Of a stretch of 64,000 nucleotides of DNA, positions 59,666 through 64,000 are shown one piece after another (the stretch's first letter is position 1; the number at the start of each line of letters is the position of its first letter). Origin of the DNA: an uncultured Roseobacter sp. (GTDB taxonomy: Bacteria; Pseudomonadota; Alphaproteobacteria; Rhodobacterales; Rhodobacteraceae); the NCBI GenBank assembly GCA_947501635.1, contig CANMWT010000005.1, positions 332,360 to 396,359 of the forward strand, read 5' to 3'. Position numbers and translations under genes: made by a program. The notes beneath the pieces are model-generated. The model was not told the origin of the DNA. It ran no database searches and saw nothing but the letters and a program-made list of their open reading frames with translations.

Positions 59666-59980
59666 TTGCACAGACTTTCCAGTGCCGCAGTATTTTTTGT
59701 CGCGTTAATCGTACCCGTGTATGGGTTCGGCGCCGACAAGGAATTAGGTGAAACCAGATATTACGAGTCTTGCGTAAACTGTCACGGACAAGCCGGGAAA
59801 GGAGCGTCCAGTTATCCAAAAATAGCTGGCAATGAATCGTCGTACACGATCGAAAAACTAAGAGCGTACAGAGAAGGCATTAAACAAGGCCCAAATTCGT
59901 CTCTTATGTTCATGTTCGCCAAGCCGTTATCAGATGAGGAAATCGCTAACCTAGCCGCGTATCTGGAGGACGCAATTTAG
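59666..59980 (+). CDS. Mono-heme class I c-type cytochrome, periplasmic (TTG start)
   Basis: Signal peptide; YYESCVNCHGQAGKGASSYPKIAG; SD AAGGAG. Confidence 0.9.
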   Translation: MHRLSSAAVFFVALIVPVYGFGADKELGETRYYESCVNCHGQAGKGASSYPKIAGNESSYTIEKLRAYREGIKQGPNSSLMFMFAKPLSDEEIANLAAYLEDAI

Positions 59981-60011
59981 AAATAGCATCAATCTGCTAA
60001 GGGAGGAAAAA

Positions 60012-61334
60012 ATGAAAACACTCAATCGTAAAGTCTACACCGGGGTTACAATAGGTGCCTTGGTTCTGGGACTACCGCTTGCTGCTCAGGCGGATGGCCA
60101 CCAGGGCATGGACGTACCGAAGATCACACCGACTAAAGTCTTGGAAGGTCTTGAGAATCCTTGGGACATGGCGTTTTTGCCAGATGGTACAATGTTCTAC
60201 ACCGAAAAATGCAAAGGTCTGTCAGTAAGAACCACCGATGGCACCGTAAATGCATTGTACGGAATGAAGGACAGTTCGGGCTACGCAGACAGTGCCGACG
60301 ACCTGTTTTGCGAGGGTCAAGCCGGCATGCTTGGCGTGGTCGCGGACCGGAACTTTGCAGAGAACAGAACGATCGCTGTCTATTCGTCATCAAGCAAGTA
60401 TTTCGGCGATGGCTGTGAAACGAACTTCGGAAAATGCGATGGCAACATCGTGATGACTTTCACTGTCAGCGATGACCTTTCCAGCGTTTCCGATCGAACC
60501 GATATCGTAACGGACATCCAATACAAGCCGCTGGCATCAGATCAGCCGTTTGGCGGACCTGGTGCACACAACGGTGGTCGCATCCGGATTGGGCCCGGAG
60601 GCTACCTGTGGGTCGCAGGTGGTGACCGCCACCGCGGCATCTGCCCTCAGGACGGTACATTGCTGTGCGGAAAAGTTCTGCGGATCGATATGGACGGGAA
60701 TGCCCATCCGGAAAACAATCCACCCGAGGGCTTTGACAAGCGGATTTACACTTACGGACACAGAAACGTCCAAGGAATCGATTTCCGCCCCAGCGATGGC
60801 AAAGCGTTCACAGCAGAACATGGCCCCTGGCACAACGATGAGATAACCGCTCTCGTGAATGGTGGCAATGCCGGTTGGGACCCTGCGCAGAATACCGCGG
60901 GACGAGGCGAATGCCCGGATGAGTACTGTGGTTACGAGCCAAACCAGATGGATGGAATGGATCCTGCTGTCCGTGCTGCATACACCCCGATGAGCGACAC
61001 GCGCTTCGCTGATTTGATGCCGCCAAGCTGGAACAACAACGGTTTCTCGCAAGGCACCGGTTCTGCCGCTTTCCTGAAAGGAAGCAACTGGGGCATCTAC
61101 GAAGGCCGTTTGGCGGTTGGCATCATGGGTATCGGTTTTGGTGACACGCCAGCCGGTTCCAGGATAGACATGATTAGCCTGACGCCGGATGGTCTGGGTA
61201 TCAACGGGATCACGCGCATGCCGCTTGGGTTTTCGACGCGGTTCCGTGGCTTGGTCATGGGGCCTGATAACGCGCTTTACGTTGCGACGGATGATGGTGA
61301 CATATACCAGGTCACAGCGGAAAGCATGCAGTAA
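60012..61334 (+). CDS. PQQ-dependent sugar dehydrogenase (GSDH/aldose dehydrogenase-like)
   Basis: Signal peptide; LENPWDMAFLPDGTMFYTEK; GPGAHNGGRIRIGPGGYLWVAGGDRHRG. Confidence 0.88.
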   Translation: MKTLNRKVYTGVTIGALVLGLPLAAQADGHQGMDVPKITPTKVLEGLENPWDMAFLPDGTMFYTEKCKGLSVRTTDGTVNALYGMKDSSGYADSADDLFCEGQAGMLGVVADRNFAENRTIAVYSSSSKYFGDGCETNFGKCDGNIVMTFTVSDDLSSVSDRTDIVTDIQYKPLASDQPFGGPGAHNGGRIRIGPGGYLWVAGGDRHRGICPQDGTLLCGKVLRIDMDGNAHPENNPPEGFDKRIYTYGHRNVQGIDFRPSDGKAFTAEHGPWHNDEITALVNGGNAGWDPAQNTAGRGECPDEYCGYEPNQMDGMDPAVRAAYTPMSDTRFADLMPPSWNNNGFSQGTGSAAFLKGSNWGIYEGRLAVGIMGIGFGDTPAGSRIDMISLTPDGLGINGITRMPLGFSTRFRGLVMGPDNALYVATDDGDIYQVTAESMQ

Positions 61335-61363
61335 GATCAAACGCTCGAGATAACTCTCGAAGG

Positions 61364-61397
61364 AAGCCCCCGCGCTACGCCAGTACCGCGGGGGCTT
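61364..61397 (+). terminator. Strong stem-loop after PQQ-dependent dehydrogenase (possibly bidirectional)
   Basis: AAGCCCCCGCG-N12-CGCGGGGGCTT between convergent genes. Confidence 0.75.
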
Positions 61398-61450
61398 TAA
61401 TGTTCAAACAATCAAAGTTCTTCACCCCGAACCGTCGCTGATCAAAGGTT

Positions 61451-61861
61451 TTATTGATTACACAAAATACCGGCCAGCTGTTCGACCGTGGAACCCGCCT
61501 CAATCCGGCGCGTCGCGGATTTTGAAGTATCAGTCTTCATCGCAGCGTTTTCCCAGTTTTTGTCCGAAAAGAATGTACTTTGCAGTGTTGTTTCTGTCCT
61601 GTTGGAGCAGTTGATCTCCAAAAGGTTCGCGAAACTGAAGGCACCCATGAGGGACGTTTTATACCGGATACCGTTCCAGACATGACGCAATGTGTCAGTC
61701 TTTTCTACACGCGACGTATCGTAGAAATAGACGTCGCCGTTCGCTGCCTCAGTGTACATTACCCATTCGCTTGTTTCTGCATCGGCAGCCGATGCATTGC
61801 TCGTTGCGACAGTCGACGATGCAAAAACAATCAATACCGCTGTTAATTTGGTTCGGTTCAT
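61451..61861 (-). CDS. Secreted protein resembling surface-adhesin E domain family
   Basis: Signal peptide; WVMYTEAANGDVYFYDTSRVEKTDTLRHVWNGIRYKTS. Confidence 0.6.
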   Translation of the reverse strand: MNRTKLTAVLIVFASSTVATSNASAADAETSEWVMYTEAANGDVYFYDTSRVEKTDTLRHVWNGIRYKTSLMGAFSFANLLEINCSNRTETTLQSTFFSDKNWENAAMKTDTSKSATRRIEAGSTVEQLAGILCNQ

Positions 61862-61940
61862 AAGGGACAGTCTTCGACAAAATCCTTAGTCTGGCCAGCA
61901 AAAAATGCGGGTGCCCGCACTTAACCCAGCCACAGTTGGG

Positions 61941-62447
61941 TCATTCCGCTTCGATGAAAACGAGAACGAACTCTGCGCCAAAGCCAGCCAAAACAGGCAG
62001 CAGAAGGCAGGACAGGTTGCGCAAGATTGCAAAACGCCACCCCATTATGGGCGCCTCATAGGTGAGCAGGCGATTCAAGGCGAAAATGGACCAGCCGGAA
62101 ATCAGGGCGACCAGTTGCGGCCACCCAGCGCCTGACTGCTGCAACACGACCGCAATCGGAAATGTGACCATGGGCCCGCCGGGAAGAAACCCACCCGCTG
62201 CGGCCGCGATGGCGATACCACGCATGCCTGTGTCTCTTCCTAACACGCCGGAGACTGCGTCCACTGGAACAAAATGGACTAGAAAGGAGGCGGCCAGCAG
62301 GGCGCAAGGCAGTCGGATCGCCAAGGCTTTGAAGGTGTTGAGCGCGTCTTTGCCGGCGGCTCTGAGCCCCGGCGTGCCGGATTGTCTGTAGACAAAAACC
62401 GACAGCACAACCGCGGTAAGCCCCAGTGTCCCAAGCGCCAGACTCAT
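61941..62447 (-). CDS. Half-size permease-like membrane protein (B)
   Basis: GMRGIAIAAAAGGFLPGGPMVTFPIAVVLQQSGAG; ATG at 62447 overlaps stop of upstream ORF (62444). Confidence 0.75.
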   Translation of the reverse strand: MSLALGTLGLTAVVLSVFVYRQSGTPGLRAAGKDALNTFKALAIRLPCALLAASFLVHFVPVDAVSGVLGRDTGMRGIAIAAAAGGFLPGGPMVTFPIAVVLQQSGAGWPQLVALISGWSIFALNRLLTYEAPIMGWRFAILRNLSCLLLPVLAGFGAEFVLVFIEAE

Positions 62448-62977
62448 GAGCCAGGGTGATCCTTCATCTGAAACGCGCGCATCCGCGCGAGGCGGCGCGC
62501 CAGCACACCTGCCACGATTGGTAAGGGCAGGCTCACGAGAAATCGGATCCAAGCGAACTCAAATCCCATCAGGGGCAATTCCCAGACAACCAGTTTGACG
62601 AAGCCCAACAGCGCCCAAGCGGTGACGTAGGCGACCAGAGCTCCGGCTTCGGCACCCGCGGTCCATAATGCGAAAACAATGGGAAAGGACATGAATGGTC
62701 CACCTGGCGTGAGACTGCCCGCAGTGGTGGCAATGAAAAGGCCGCGCATTCCGGAATTGGCACCGAGAAGTGCCGTGATCTTGTCCTTGCTAATCAGCTG
62801 TTTTATGAGCCCGCCGATGAGCAGCCCACCTGCCAGCTGAGGCAGAATGGCCAAAAGTAGAGACATAGTTTGTACCAGCGCCTCACGCAGTGCGACGGCG
62901 CCTGTCGTAGCGTAGCAGAGCGCCCCAAGGCAGATGGCGAAGCCAATGAAAATGAAATCGGTTCCGTCAAACTTCAT
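62444..62977 (-). CDS. Half-size permease-like membrane protein (A)
   Basis: GMRGLFIATTAGSLTPGGPFMSFPIVFALWTAGAEAGALVAYVTAWALLG. Confidence 0.75.
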   Translation of the reverse strand: MKFDGTDFIFIGFAICLGALCYATTGAVALREALVQTMSLLLAILPQLAGGLLIGGLIKQLISKDKITALLGANSGMRGLFIATTAGSLTPGGPFMSFPIVFALWTAGAEAGALVAYVTAWALLGFVKLVVWELPLMGFEFAWIRFLVSLPLPIVAGVLARRLARMRAFQMKDHPGS

Positions 62978-63204
62978 CTGTGGCCGTTTGGCATGTTTCG
63001 ATCCATCGCACTATCATAAAGCCGAAATGCAATCGCAGTGAACCGATAATGGGCGTTTCAGTTACAAGATTCTCGTACGCTGTACAGCGACCACGGGCCT
63101 GATATACTAGAAAGACGCCTTAAGAGCCCAGAGGCATCAGCGAAGCACGCGCAATGAACTTGCGGTCTTGGGGTTCATCCGCTCGGGGCACATTGGAGAG
63201 CATG

Positions 63205-63645
63205 ATGAGATCAAATTGGATTGCAGGTTTTCTGTTCGTTGTGCTGGGTTCGGCAGGCGCGCCGACGCTTGCGCAGCCTTCGGGCGGGCCGCCGAAGGAC
63301 GTTTTCGTCGAGGCGCGGCTCTCTGCCAATGGAATAGCGCTGTCGCCTGCAGAGATTCAGTTGGACCGCGGCGCGTATTACCGTCTGAACTTGGTTTGCC
63401 ACGCCTCGGATCAGGGTGATCCGAACTTTACGTTCGAAACCGACCCACTTGTGCGCAATGCGCATCTACGTGTTCTGACGGTGGAAAACATAGAGGTCTA
63501 TGTTCAGGGTTTGTCGTTCAGAGCCTTGCAATGTGAAGGCGAGGGAGCGGTCAAATTCAGCTTCTACCCGCTGCGATCCGGCACTTATGAAATCAATGTC
63601 TCGAACGACGAGGAGAGCAGCAGCTTTTCCTTGATTGTCGAATAA
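63205..63645 (+). CDS. Secreted protein, possibly cupredoxin-like fold, function unknown
   Basis: Signal peptide MRSNWIAGFLFVVLGSAGAPTLAQ; GAYYRLNLVCHASDQGDPNFTFETDPLVRNAHLRVLTVENIEVYVQG. Confidence 0.6.
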   Translation: MRSNWIAGFLFVVLGSAGAPTLAQPSGGPPKDVFVEARLSANGIALSPAEIQLDRGAYYRLNLVCHASDQGDPNFTFETDPLVRNAHLRVLTVENIEVYVQGLSFRALQCEGEGAVKFSFYPLRSGTYEINVSNDEESSSFSLIVE

Positions 63646-64000
63646 TCTCTGTGGGCATGTACCTATCAAGACGCTTCGACTTTCACTCAAATTTTTTTCC
63701 GTCGGACCCGCAAAGCTGAAAAAGTACACTCATGATGATAACCGCGGAACTGACGTTCTGTTTAACGTCAGCAGTGGGCTCGACGCGGTCATCTGAGTGT
63801 TTTGGTCAGGTGACTGCTAAGCGTTGTTGAGCAGTCATTCGGCACGAAGAATGCGGACTTTCGGCCTCTTATGGCAGCTTCGCACGATAGCGGACACTGA
63901 CCAAAAATCTGGCTATGACCGAGTTGCGGACTTTGCCGCCATTTACTTTGTATCTACGACGTGGGTCAGCCCCGCACCGTGAATGGCGAGGAATGAACAA

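Noticed and set aside
1-64000. CRISPR arrays, rRNA, tRNA and known riboswitches
   Set aside because: No regularly spaced repeats and no recognisable RNA gene signatures were seen on reading the intergenic regions; a tRNAscan/Infernal run would be decisive.

Overview
This 64 kb window looks like a Rhodobacteraceae (roseobacter-group) chromosome segment. Positions ~1-47.6 kb are ordinary core genome: ntrC(partial)-ntrY-ntrX, trkA-trkH, hfq-hflX, a penicillin acylase-family protein, hemB, mfd, an acyl-CoA ligase with a divergent XRE-cupin regulator, bdhA, psuG-psuK, HupE, ctaA, an M32 carboxypeptidase, gyrA and zwf-pgl-pgi. Positions ~47.7-53.4 kb hold a compact integrative element: tyrosine integrase, AlpA-like regulator, a 58-aa ORF missing from the ORF track, and a primase-like/DUF3987 replication protein. 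Positions ~53.5-61.4 kb hold a pqqA-pqqBCDE cluster plus two PQQ-dependent sugar-dehydrogenase-type proteins, each next to a c-type cytochrome gene. A pair of half-size permeases diverging from a secreted protein closes the window. The signals most worth checking are: (1) a 115-nt leader in the element with mutually exclusive hairpins, laid out like the seqA/seqB/seqC immunity region of satellite phage P4; (2) a 20-bp perfect inverted repeat of GGGACAAA-type iterons just after the replication gene, a candidate origin; (3) an orphan sRNA candidate at ~26.66 kb; (4) the PQQ/dehydrogenase/cytochrome island with a terminator separating pqqA from pqqB; and (5) the half-size permease pair. No tRNA, rRNA or CRISPR array was recognised. 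All calls come from reading the sequence and the supplied ORF track; no searches were run.
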